This document shows, one piece after another, positions 21,415 through 33,994 of a stretch of 64,000 nt of DNA. Below the pieces are notes generated by a model. It saw only the letters and a program-made list of their open reading frames with translations. It was not told the DNA's origin and ran no database searches. The DNA is from Protopterus annectens. Taxonomy: Eukaryota > Chordata > Ceratodontiformes > Protopteridae. Every line of letters starts with the position of its first letter. The stretch's first letter is position 1. A program made the translations under genes and the position numbers. Location: NCBI RefSeq assembly GCF_019279795.1, contig NC_056744.1, positions 1,504,852,310 through 1,504,916,309 on the forward strand, given 5' to 3'.

Positions 21415-21790
21415 TGTTGAAGAAGTGCTTATTCCAGAAGTCCTATTATGATAAGAACAGCAAACTGCTCAATCCATTACATGAAGGAGAGATAGTGAGG
21501 ATGCAGATGTCCAAAGGTTTTGATCGGATTGTGTTGTGAAGAGTACATGTCTAGAGCCAAGATCATACATTGTGGGATCACATGGAGCAGAATTCAGGCA
21601 GATTTGGAAACATTTGCTCCCAGTGTCCAAGTCTGTATTGCAGTATCATACCTGCAAGAAAGACTCTTTATCTCAGAGTGAGTTTTCCAGCTTTCCACTT
21701 CCAGAGGATGCTCCAATAAATATCCCTATTCCTGAGAAGAATTCAGAAGTTCCAGAATCTGTTTGTTCACCAATGACTGCCCGTTACTAA
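21415..21790 (+). pseudogene. Ty3/gypsy integrase C-terminal domain
   Basis: The plus-strand frames read KSYYDKNSKLLNPLHEGEIV followed by RMQMSKGFDRI, and then, after a one-base shift, KSTCLEPRSYIVGSHGAEFR. This is the chromatin-proximal C-terminal domain of Ty3 integrases (YYD...L-x-PL-x-xGE-x-VR ... PRSY-x-V ... G-x-x-x-R). It lies about 2.7 kb downstream of the core at 18,685, so the ORF has been split by later insertions. The tail to 21,790 is proline/serine-rich and ends just upstream of the polypurine tract. Confidence 0.8.
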
Positions 21791-21956
21791 ACCCAGTTCT
21801 GATTGATATATCACTAGATCAGGTCGCATTTCTAGACCACATTCCAGATACACGGCAACTTGGACATAAGGACGCGAGTGTTGTGTTTATTTCTTAGTGT
21901 CTGTATAATTGCATGTCTTCTTTTTTCAATTGTGATTATATCATGGGCAATTCATT

Positions 21957-21968
21957 AAAGAGGGAGGA
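21957..21968 (+). promoter_or_regulatory. Polypurine tract of the gypsy element
   Basis: aaagagggagga lies immediately before the TG that opens the LTR. In LTR retrotransposons this primes plus-strand DNA synthesis. Confidence 0.75.
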
Positions 21969-22219
21969 TGTAGATCAATATGGATGTATGCCTTTAAGAA
22001 GCTTTCTAAGGGCTTGCACAAGTGTATAACTGCTGAGCACGTATGAGCCTGACTGCCATTTTGTAGTAAGCTGTTGATATGTAAGCATGTATGTCTGTGT
22101 AGTCTGTCAGTTAATCAGTCTGTTTATATTTTGTACTGCTGCTATCCATCCTGATGTGTTTCTAAATAATAAAGCAGATAAACGAACTGCCCTGCCTGTT
22201 CATCTTTACTTGTGAAACA
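21969..22219 (+). mobile_element. Ty3/gypsy 3' LTR (about 251 bp)
   Basis: It opens TGTAGATCAATATGG directly after the polypurine tract and closes at tgtgaaaca (TG...CA). An AATAAA lies near 22,170. No matching 5' LTR was seen upstream of gag, so only the right end is defined; the closing base is inferred from the TG...CA rule. Confidence 0.65.
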
Positions 22220-23458
22220 AAATGAGTGACAAAGGCTAAGGCCTTAATGGGAATATACTTTTAAAATTAGCACTTAAAGCTAGGAGGGTCTGTCATTGAT
22301 TTTAAATAGGACTCCATGATTACTAATTGAATTTCATTAATTGTGTAATTGCTACTTTTATTTAAACTGTGCATTTGGAAGTGCTTGTATGGTCTGATGA
22401 AGTGCAATAGCACGAAAGTGCTTCTTCAGCTGAGGTGTTTGGTTTTTTGTTGTTTTTAGAATTTAGTATTTATTAGCCAGCCTTTGATCATGGTGTGTAT
22501 CTTTTGTGTTTACTGAGTAAAGCATATAGAGAAAAGGAAATGTGTAATATACTTTATTATAGATATTCACACAGTGCATTAATCTTATCTGAAAAAGAAA
22601 AAAAATGCATTGTTATGCAGTTCTTACTAAGTCATTCTAGAATAGAATAAGTTATATATAAAATACTTACCACTATTCATAATACTGGGTTGTTATTAGT
22701 ATATAGAGGATTATATGTACTTTTCTCTGTTTCTGACCATATGGAACTTTTAAATGTCATGGTGATGCAAAAAAATGCTTTCAGTTATCATGGTCTATTT
22801 CAGGGTTAATACAAACATATTAACAGAAATATTTAAGACATATATTGGATGCCACCATATCATATTACACATCAGTTATGCATCTGGCACCACAGGAAAT
22901 ACCACAGCTTAAATGAAAGTCCTGTAGATATGCACAAGGGGTAAGACTGAGATTGGAGTGGAATAGTACTTATTATAAAAGAAAGGGGAGAACTGCAGTT
23001 TAATCCATTTGCACAACTGGGCAAATGCATATTTCATACCTGTCAAGTGTATCTCATTATGAGGAATGTTACTCATTCTCAGTCTTAAAAAGACTGTGTT
23101 CTTTGAACTTCCACACAGAAAGGATCTATCAGCATACAGTGCTAAGAGCTTTCTGTTAAATTAATATGCATGGTATATAATACTAAATCATATTAATTCA
23201 TCAAAATAATTTTTAAAGGTATAAACTAATATATTTTAGCAATCTGATTAGTTCTTTAGTTGAAGATTTTACTAATCTGTTAGAAAGTGTTCTACACTTT
23301 GCCCATTTGTTACATATCACAAAAAGCAGTGTTTCATATTTTGGAGAAAGAAGGTTAAGAGATGTGAATTAAATATCCATGACACAAATTGACGCATCAG
23401 AAATCGAGGTTCATGTGACCTAGTTACCACAAAGCCCAGTAAAAACATTTGCAAGAAT
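22220..23458. other. Mostly unassigned DNA with a PLE-like repeat end
   Basis: Apart from the hammerhead-like core at 22,394, nothing was recognised. Confidence 0.4.
22394..22420 (+). ncRNA. Hammerhead-like core, isolated PLE repeat fragment
   Basis: CTGATGA, A, GTGC, loop AATA, GCAC, GAAAGTGC: all invariant core bases and a perfect 4-bp stem II. No PLE coding sequence is adjacent, so this may be a solo repeat. The remaining stems were not assigned. Confidence 0.55.
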
Positions 23459-23613
23459 CAACCCTTACCTCAGCATAAAGCCATATTACAGACACTTTCC
23501 TCAGCAGTAATCCATGTCACAAACCCTTACTTCAGCATTAAACCATTTCATAGACCCTTACTTCAGCATTAAACCAATTCACAGACCCTTACCTCTGCAT
23601 TAACCCATGTCAT
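23459..23613. repeat. 31-bp minisatellite, five copies
   Basis: Units such as agacccttacttcagcatta followed by aaccatttcat repeat five times with scattered changes (23,459, 23,490, 23,521, 23,552, 23,583). Confidence 0.9.
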
Positions 23614-25579
<1,966 letters not shown>

Positions 25580-26304
25580 ACTTAAGAGTGATATAGGCAA
25601 GGTGCTTAGGATACTAGAGGTTTTATCTCTTCTCTGTGATTTAGTGTTGAGTTTTTTGATGCAGAGTACAGGGCAACAAATCATATTTGCAAAAACTCTG
25701 TTAAGGCAAACTACACTTAATTATTTGTAGTAATTTACATTTATACATATTTATTTTTGATTTTTTTTGACTGTTTACCAATATTAATTGGAGCACAGAA
25801 TGGATCAAAGCCCCCTTCCCTCTGTGCCACATACGAACGATATCACTGGTATGGATGGTATCTATAGTGGTATCATGACAGTTAATATGCAATTCAAAAA
25901 CAAATGTAAACTAGTATTTCAGAAAAAAGTATGTTAATTCACACAAAATGATAGCAGCTGTGCATTGCGTAATGTGATAATGCAATACAGCATGAATAAA
26001 AGTGATGCTACAATTCAGAGGTAAACAGTCAATGTACCATAACAGTTTATTGAAACTATAATGCAGCACAATTAGCATGACACTATAGTATGGGAGTAAA
26101 TGTTATGTTCCAACTAAAAGCGAGCTACTGCTGCCCTTTGTAGTATGGAACACACACCTGTAGTCTGGAAAGAAAAATGACTTTTCATGTATGCAAATTG
26201 TATGAGGGTAAATGTGGTTTGCCAGCTACTAATATAATGTATATTGCTTTTTATTGTGGGAAAGCTAGTCATGATTTCAAGCTTAACTTACAAGATAACA
26301 ACAA
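25580..26304. other. Unassigned DNA
   Basis: Nothing recognised. Confidence 0.4.
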
Positions 26305-26865
26305 TATATTTAAGCAATAACCAATGGCGTTGTGTGGTATATTGAAGATTTACCCATGGTTGGTGCGGTTTAATCATGAGGGTGAAGCCCGAGTGATTAA
26401 ATAAAGCCAACCGTGGATAAATTTCAATATACCACAACCGCAGAGTTGGTTATTGCTATTATACAATGACATTATTTAAGAAAAAAAATATTTACTTTTC
26501 TTAAATAATGTCTTTGTATAATGGCACATTATTGTTCTTCTGCTCGTTGTGGTACACTGCTTCCTTGTTTTGATGTACTGAGCAGGTGTATGGGACTTGT
26601 GTCCCATGCATACCCAGTACATCAATGCTTTGAAATGGAAGCAATGAAGAAAAGAAAGTCTGCATTGCTCCGTTTTTTTCTTTTTTTCTTTTTTATTTGT
26701 TAAAAAATGTTTTTAGCACTATATACGAATGGAAAAAAGTTTGGGCGACTGGACCTTTTTACGTTGGTATATTGTGGGATTTACAACGGGCACACTGGCC
26801 AATCAACATGCATGTTTTGGAATATTAATGGGAGGTCATTGTATAATATCTTATTAAACATGATT
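26305..26865 (+). mobile_element. Multi-hairpin non-autonomous element, copy 1
   Basis: It opens with atatttaagcaataacc and comprises successive palindromes: 26,314-26,456 (143 bp), 26,458-26,522, 26,571-26,624 (GGTGTATGGGAC paired with GTCCCATGCATACC), and weaker ones at about 26,716-26,775 and 26,785-26,815. It closes with gttttggaatattaatg. The copy at 42,048-42,893 has the same order and ends. No coding capacity. The class is unknown. Confidence 0.75.
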
Positions 26866-27649
26866 GCCATATCAGATAAGTCATGCAAGGGAACTGCTCA
26901 GGTGTGAAGTTGTCTGAATGCCACCTGCAGTTGCCATAGTCTTTAAGCAAATATAACAGTAAACTTTCTAAAAGATAATAGAAATATAATATTTATTTTA
27001 AAGTGTATTTGCGTACAGTTGCAAGTTGTTGTCTGATAATAAAATTACAAAAATCTTAAAACACTTTAATAGCTGCACCTTCCCAGTGTTAATATTGACT
27101 GTGGTAGGTAAACTTTGATAATTCAGCACCTGTGTACTAAATGGATGAAAATGTAGTTCATATGTTCATAAGTTTATATCTAACATTCAGTCCTTATTGG
27201 TATCAAGAAACGATGATTTGCTGACATTATGGATATATTTTATCACCCATCTAAATATCTAATTTAGTCTTGCAAAATCCTTTATGCATTTGGAGAAGCT
27301 TATTGGAATGGTAATAGAATTTATAATATGGATATCTTTTGAATGATGAACAGAGATCTCTCCTTTTAGAATGATTCAGTCTGGTGTGCATCTTAAATGT
27401 TGCACCCATAAATTTCACACACTCATAACATGCATGCATCCCATCATTACTTGATATGTTTCAGAGGTATTAATTATGTATGCTAAAGTGAGTTTACTGC
27501 TAATCAACCAACCAACTATATAAACCCATAATTGTCAACCTAGTGTAGTAAGAAATATGGAAAACAGAAGGAATTAACTTAGTAAACCTTTATGGTACTG
27601 ATTGCAGTACACTTCATTTAGAAATGCTGTAGTTAAAAAAAGAGTGGGT
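26866..27649. other. Unassigned DNA
   Basis: Nothing recognised. Confidence 0.4.
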
Positions 27650-29790
27650 TGTATTCCAAGAATGGCTCTAAAGTTTGAAATAAGTGGGAGACTTGGCCAA
27701 GTTCTCCAGTTGCCATTATTTTACATACCACCACTTGCCTCATACATCTACTTTGAATGTTTCTCATACGTTCTCTAAAAGACAGGTTGTCTTGAATTAG
27801 GATTCCTAAGTTTTTATATATGCTTGACTTACTCTAGTATTTGGTCACATAATAAAACTCAAGCTGACAACTTTTCCTAAAAAGCATGAACTTACATTTA
27901 AGGATGCTAAGATGTGCCATGATCTGAATATCCAGTTACTTATGCCTCATAAAGTAGACACTACGTAGTTCTGTATCATTTTCTGATGGAACAATTGTGT
28001 CAGTTTTATAATCACTTGGATATTTTGCAATTCAAGACTATCACTGGGAAATGAAGAAAATCGATATTAATCAATATGGGAGCCATGACTAACCCCTGAG
28101 GGATACCAAACACTATAAATCTTTCATAAGATGATGATGTTCCAATTACAGACAATATCTGACCTATTAGTTAACTGTTTTGGGTTAATTTTGAGATTTA
28201 TTAAGGTTTTTATTATTTCCTTATATAGCAGAGTGTCAAATATCTTTGCTACATCCAAAATTGCTATTGCAGCTGAAGCACTGTTATAATTTTCTAAGAT
28301 TAATGGATTGTAACATTCAATAATATGTGTGGGGTAACCTTTTATGGAACTATGTTGAAACATTTCTATGTATTTATTTCAAACTTCATGATGAATTAAT
28401 TTTTGTAGACTACATTTATTCAAATAATTTTCTCTGTGATAAGTTAGATAAATAGGCCTATAATGTTGTACTAGGTTCTCACAAATGTGGATAATATTAA
28501 TTTTGAAGTATAACACTATAGTGGTACCCGACTTCATTTTCAAATATAATTAAATTCTTATAAAGAAATCACAATGTCATCTTTTATTATATGTATAAAT
28601 CCTCCACTGATACCATCTGGCACCACACTACTAGTACTCTTATCAAATTCAACTATAATCATTTGTGTAAGGGATAAACATTTTCTGACCATTATTTTTC
28701 TTAGTGACGTGCTTATGAATGCAAAGCAATAACAAAGTCATGTGTCATATGTTTGGCATTGGGGATCCATTTGTCTTCTATAAGCAGTGGTCCAATGAAC
28801 TTCTAAATTTGCTTTTTAGAGAAAGCATGCATAAATTAAAACTTTTTGTTACTTCTTCTGTTGGCATCTGAGTTTTCAGACCCTACTTTTGCTCCCTTTA
28901 TACATCAATTTAACTTTTCAGTGATCATATTAAACCCTGTACCATATTTTGCAGAATGTTTTCTGTGATGCCCAGAATAATGTTTCTTCTTTTTATATCA
29001 TTTTACTATGAGAAGAGTCTACTGATATAGTAATGTTTTACATGCATCATTATTATATTTGACTTCAGCTTAGCTTTCAGATTATTCACACAGATTGTAT
29101 CCCAAACAGCATTGTGTTGGTCATGAGTACTCTGCTCAAATCACTTCTTAATTTAATCGTTAAGTTTATTGTATTTCAAGATCTTAGTGATCTTCTTAAA
29201 ACTTATTTTTGGTGTTATATCGACAAGAATTACACTATGACATGAAGTATCTAATGCTTCCACCATGGGTAAACCTGATATGCTATTATCAACACTTGTG
29301 TAGATGAGGTACATTATGTCTTTCATCAGTTGAGTAGAACCCCTAGTGATAACTATGTCAAGAAATGCTTGTAAACAAGATGTTGTGGGATGAATACTAT
29401 TCTGATGTATGCAAGGATGAATAAGATCTTAAAAAAAATACTTGACTGAATCACAAAACACTGCACAAGGCAGGCAGTAAGTTTATCTGTTGGGCACCAT
29501 TTAACTCATAACGCCTATAATGTGCTATCAGATGTAAAACATGGTGTGAAATAATTTCCTCTAGGAAACCACCTAATATTTCAGTCTTTATATTTGCAAT
29601 CTTGAATGTAGTATTTGGCTCTTTATGTGTTAATATTAATATACCTTCACCAAAAGGTATCTTTCTAAGACATTGAAAGATATTATAACCATCAAAATAG
29701 ATGCCAGATTTTTTCCGGCTTTCTGAGATTACTGCAAATGCTAGTTGTTTTACTACAATACTGTATTAATCTCATTAGACATTCATACCG
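27650..29790 (-). pseudogene. LINE E: endonuclease and RT, highly decayed
   Basis: On the minus strand at about 29,745-29,480: VISESRKKSGIYFDGYNIFQ, FGEGILILTHKEPNT and IAHYRRYE, matching an AP-endonuclease start (ISE-x-W, G-x-GV-x-I, YR). At about 28,470: LVQHYRPIYLT (NYRPISL). The open frame at 28,363-28,124: AAIAILDVAKIFDTLLYKEI (motif A, LDxxKAFD). At about 28,110: FGIPQGLVMAPILINI (GVPQGSVLGPLLF). At about 27,780: NLSFRERMRNIQSRC. The order EN-RT is correct. Many stops and shifts make it old. It is a non-CR1 LINE, possibly L2-like. ORF1-type sequence of perhaps the same copy lies at 32,941-33,400, beyond CR1-A. Confidence 0.65.
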
Positions 29791-30082
29791 GAAAAAGCCA
29801 AAAGAAGAAGAAGAATGTTATCAGTTTTACTGTGTCTATATATGATTTTCAGGGTAATTTTATGACATCTAAAAAGTGTGAACCTGAAAGTTTGTGACCA
29901 AAAAAAAAAAACATTTCCCAAAATAAATGTAGCTCATCCATTATAAAAATGTGATTCTTATACATCATGTCTTGCTAATTAATTATAGGTTCATAGGTTC
30001 ATAGGTTGGTACTAGGCTATCAGCCCTAGGGCCAATACAAGCTTAGCCATAACAATTCCCTGGCTATTTCTTCCCACATTAT

Positions 30083-31980
30083 TTACTTTCCTGGACCCCT
30101 GTCTAGCAGGGCGACTGACGGGATCCCTGGGGTGAATTTCCTTTCTCCCATCCAATCATCAAGGTTCCTCTTGAAGAGGTCCAAAGAGGCACTCTGCTTG
30201 ACATGTATGGGCAATCTATTCCAGAGTCTGGGGAGTCTCTGGGTCAGGAACCTATCCCTCCAGCATGTTTTATTTATTGTGATGACAAGGTTTAGATCCC
30301 TGGAGGGTGTAGCTCTGAGGGATTGGGATTTCTTTAAGTGTAGCATGTCCAACAGCTCTGTGTTTGACATGGCCTTGTATGTTAAGCAGAGATCGCCTCT
30401 GAGTAGACGATATGCGACAGAGTATAGTTGGAGTTTTTTAAGGCGCTCACCGTAGGGCATCTGCTTTAGGCCTGCGATTCTTTGAGTGAGGTATTTCTGA
30501 GGCCTTTCCAGTTGTTGCAGATGTCTTGAGAGGTACATACCAAATGGGGCGTTGTATTCTATAATAGGTCTAATGAGGGATGAGTACAGTGGGACAATGA
30601 CCTCCTTTTTTCTGGATGAAAAGCCCTTCGTGATGAGGTGTGCCACATAGAAGGATTTCCTGACTGTTGTGGCGATGTGGTTATCGAAGGTGAGACCACT
30701 GTCCACCTGTGTCCCTAAGTCTCTCATCACACTTTATGTGTTTAGTGTACTGCCACCTATATGGTAATTCATGGATACATGTTTTTTCCCAAAGGGGATA
30801 ACAATACATTTCTTGGCATTGAGCTTGAGCCCATGGCTCTGGCACCAAGCATCTGTTTCTGTAAGGCCCTTTTGTAGAATATCCACATCATTTGGGGATT
30901 CAATAATGGCTCCCAGTTTGCAGTCATCTGCAAACTTTGTTAGCCAGAGTCTGTTAGTGTTGACCTGTACTTCAGAGAAGTAGATGTCAAACAAGAGCGG
31001 CCCCAGGACTGAACCCTGAGGTACTCCACTTGTCACTTGTCTGGACCTGGATTTGGAGTCGGCTACTTTTACAGTGTGGGTTCTATCAGTAAGCCATTTA
31101 GCAACCCATTGGGTGACATAGGGATTAATGCCCAACTTAGTAAGTTTATCTATGATTCCAGAGTGGGGGGTGGTGTCAAAGGCCTTGGCAAGGTCTAGAT
31201 AGGCTGTGTGGACCACCTTACTCTTGTCCATGGCTCTGGAGACTGATTCAAAGAAGTCAATCAGGTTCAGGAGACAAGATCGGCCCTTCACAAACCCAAA
31301 CTGGGTGGGGTCCAGTGTTTGAAAGTTGCCAATGTCTTTGTTTATAAGTTCCATGATAATACGCTCCATGGCCTTGCAGATAAGGCTTGTCAGACTGATG
31401 GGACGGTAGTTTCCGGGATCCAAGGTGGATCCCCCTTTGTGGATTGGGATAACTGTAGCTCCGCCACTCAGTGGGCATGAAACCTGAGGTGAGGCTATGA
31501 TTAAACATGACACTTAGGTGAGGTGCCAGTTCATATTGTAGTTCATGTAGTACACAGCCCGAGATGTCATCTGGTCCCATGGATGCTGTATTCTTGGCTT
31601 TAGAGAGTGCGTTTTGTACCTGTGTGGCCGTTATTACTTGAATTTGGCAATCTTCCGGTATTGAGATGGGCCATTTAGGGGGTGAGAGGGGGGTGAAGTT
31701 GGCACTGAATCGATCTGCCAGGATATTGGCAATATCCTTCGGGTCAGTATATTTAATGCCATTCTATTTTAGCTCAGAGCAGATCTGAGGATTGCCATTT
31801 AGCTTCTTGACATAGTTATAGAATGCTTTGTGGTTGTCTCTGGAATCTTTGGCAATTTTATTTTCGTAACTAGCTTTGGAGGATTTTATGAGGCATCTCA
31901 GTTTCTTACTGAGGCTAGTAAGGGAGTTTTTTGCATCCTGGGATTTTCCTCTTTTCTGCAAAAGTTTCTTCCTTTTGTTG
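30083..31980 (-). pseudogene. CR1-A reverse transcriptase and C-terminus
   Basis: Minus-strand frames in order: 31,961-31,764 (LRCLIKSSKASYENKIAKDS), 31,580-31,257 (GPDDISGCVLHEL), 31,513-30,734 (259 aa) with NYRPISLTS at about 35-43, LDLAKAFDTTPH at 106-117, GVPQGSVLGPLLF at 163-175 and FADDCKLG at 194-201, then 30,730-30,083 (215 aa) with SLIRPIIEYNAPFGMYLSRH and SASLDLFKRNLDDWMG. All catalytic Asp remain. The protein is broken by frameshifts at about 31,960 and 31,470 and by GAA to TAA at about 30,732 (CR1-B has Glu there). It would prime reverse transcription at a nicked target. Confidence 0.9.
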
Positions 31981-31990
31981 TAAAGTTTGT

Positions 31991-32818
31991 TTATGGCAGG
32001 GGACCACCAGATTGGCTTCCTTTTTTGGATGAGAGCATTTTGGTTCTATTTGGGATGGCACGATTCATGCATGAGTGGATGTGCTCGTACAGTGCCTTAG
32101 TGTAGGATTCAGCAGTTGAACTTTCAGTTCCCATCTGCATGGGTGTCATGAAGTTTGTCACTTCTGACTTGAGTAGCATGAAGTTGGCTTTGGAGAAGTT
32201 TTTAATGGTGGTTTCTTTACTGGGGGGTAGGGGTGGGATGTGGATGTTAAGGGTGATTAGCTTATGGTCAGACCTGACTAACGAGGGAGTGACCATAGGT
32301 ATGGAGCATTGATTTCCCATGTTGGTAATGACCAGGTCTAGGATATTGGAGCCCCTGGTGGGACTATGGATTAGTTGATCCAGGGCGTTGGAATTTATGA
32401 ATTCCAAGAACCGTTGCGCAAAGGTGTTGGGACATGAGTAGTTTTCCCAGTTAATGGCAGGGTAGTTAAAATCACCCAGTATTAGGGTGTTTGGTTCTAT
32501 CTTAATATTTTCCAGTATGTTTAGAAAGGTGTAGTGAGAATCTTGGGGTATGGTGGGGGATCTGTAGCAAGCTACAATTTGGATTGCAGTCTTACCTAGT
32601 GTTAGTTGCACTTGGAGAATTTCAGACACATCGTGTTGGCCAACTAGCCTGGTGGTGTGAATATCCTTGGTGAATATTGACACTCCTCCACCTTTAGTGT
32701 TTCGGTCCTGGTTTGGTGGCCGAAAAGTGTGGTAAGAGTTGTAGCCTGGTATTGCAGGGGTGCTCTCTGGAGCCTTGAACCAGGTCTCAGTTACTGCACA
32801 GATATCGATGTTCTCCAT
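31991..32818 (-). pseudogene. CR1-A AP-like endonuclease domain
   Basis: An uninterrupted 275-aa frame starting MENIDICAVTETWF. TETW (Glu11), GDFNYP (Asp116, Asn118) and SDH (183-185) are the metal-binding and catalytic residues of APE-type endonucleases, which nick the target for LINE priming. The domain is intact, but the ORF shifts frame at about 32,010 before reaching RT, so no full ORF2 is possible. In CR1-B the frame begins further upstream (MSTSKQNLKVMLLNDRSLNL), so the start used here is internal to the original ORF2. Confidence 0.9.
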
Positions 32819-32940
32819 TTTTAGGAGTAAAATCTTGATAGAATTCCAGTAACCAGATCTTCATAGCCAGTTGTTACAGAGTCTAACCTTAATTAAGTAG
32901 TGATCTGTCAGTCTTAGGAAGGGTAAAAATTCACTGTATA

Positions 32941-33400
32941 CTACACTGGATTTTTTAGGGGTTTACAAAGATGCATTATATCTTCTGCTGCTATTTTCAT
33001 ATAATTGTGTCTCTTGCTGATCACTGTTAACATTTTATCTAACCCCATCAGTAATGAGTCTCCTAAAATGAATACTTTAACTTTAGGGTTATCTACTATT
33101 TTATCTTCATTATTGGTGTCTTCCTTCGGTATTTCCAAATCTACACTGTAAATTGCAAATTTGATGTTATCCCATGATGTTTTTGTTTTGTTTGCTGTCA
33201 TACATACTAATTTTATCTTTTAATGAACTGGATCTCTCAAAATCTTTTCCCCTTTTATTTTTCTTACCTGCATTGTGTAGCCTCTTATTATTTGCTTCTA
33301 TTAACTTTAGTCTGCCCTTATCTTTGTGGCCCATTGTTTTAACATTCCTAATTATAAGCTATCAATATACTTTTTATCTTGACTTTCTTGGCACAGTCTG
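32941..33400 (-). pseudogene. LINE ORF1-like segment with esterase GDS motif
   Basis: The minus-strand frame at 33,201-32,941 contains NPKVKVFILGDSLLMGLDKM, the GDS block of the SGNH/esterase domain found in ORF1 of CR1- and L2-type LINEs. Upstream frames (about 33,300-33,205) give NAGKKNKRGKDFERSSSLKD, a basic linker. It differs clearly from the ORF1 of CR1-B (VIGDSIVRHTDV), so it belongs to another LINE, plausibly LINE E on the far side of CR1-A. That link is inference. Confidence 0.5.
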
Positions 33401-33994
33401 ATGTTCTTGAATCATGATTTACTAATGTTATATTATCTATCTTGGTGATACGGACTTGTTCTCAGAAATCATTCTTCTTCTGTTTATTTTTTTCCTAAAT
33501 ATTTTATTTTAATTTTTAAAAACTTTGCCACCTCATTTCAGAACTATCACTTCAGTTTATTATAGATTACAATAACTCTTTTGTAGGCATCAGTGTCAGG
33601 GAGCAGCCAATCACATGAAGTGGGATTTGATCTTCTTAAGCTTGCACCTCTCCCAGACTTGTTGACCTTTCATTCCCTAGGAAACAGAACTACATTAAAT
33701 AACAAAGTGCACATATGGACAGTAGACTTTGGAAATGCACATCTGAGTCCTTTTGATCTGGCATTGTGAGAGATTATAGGAAGGGGCCGTATTAGTCTTT
33801 ATGATAATGCAGAACTTGAAAACACCTTGGAATTCTGTGATTTTTTTTTGTGCTGCAGCATCAGGGTGTGCCATTATTTCTATTTCAGGATGGACTGATC
33901 TGATTGCCACTGAACATTACTATCACTGAGAAAACCTGTACAGTTATATGTCCTTACTTTATATTGATAACCACTATGTTGAAATAATGTCATA
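33401..33994. other. Unassigned DNA
   Basis: Nothing recognised between the ORF1-like segment and CR1-C. Confidence 0.4.

Larger units (their letters stand above)
29984..32822 (-). mobile_element. CR1 LINE copy A (CR1-A), 5'-truncated
   Basis: Minus strand: it begins at the ATG of ORF2 (32,818) and runs through EN, RT and C-terminus to a 3' end at about 29,984 made of 8-bp repeats (complement of ataggttc). CR1 elements end in short 8-bp direct repeats rather than poly(A). Upstream of 32,822 the sequence no longer matches CR1-B. Confidence 0.9.

Noticed and set aside
23459-23613. Regular 31-bp repeats considered as a CRISPR-like array
   Set aside because: Units are contiguous with no unique spacers and the genome is vertebrate; it is a minisatellite.
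30132-32105. Plus-strand frames across CR1-A (30,132; 30,771; 31,830)
   Set aside because: Shadows of the minus-strand CR1 ORF2. The same applies to 37,120-38,105 and 38,118-40,043, and to minus frames across CR1-C (35,248-36,226).
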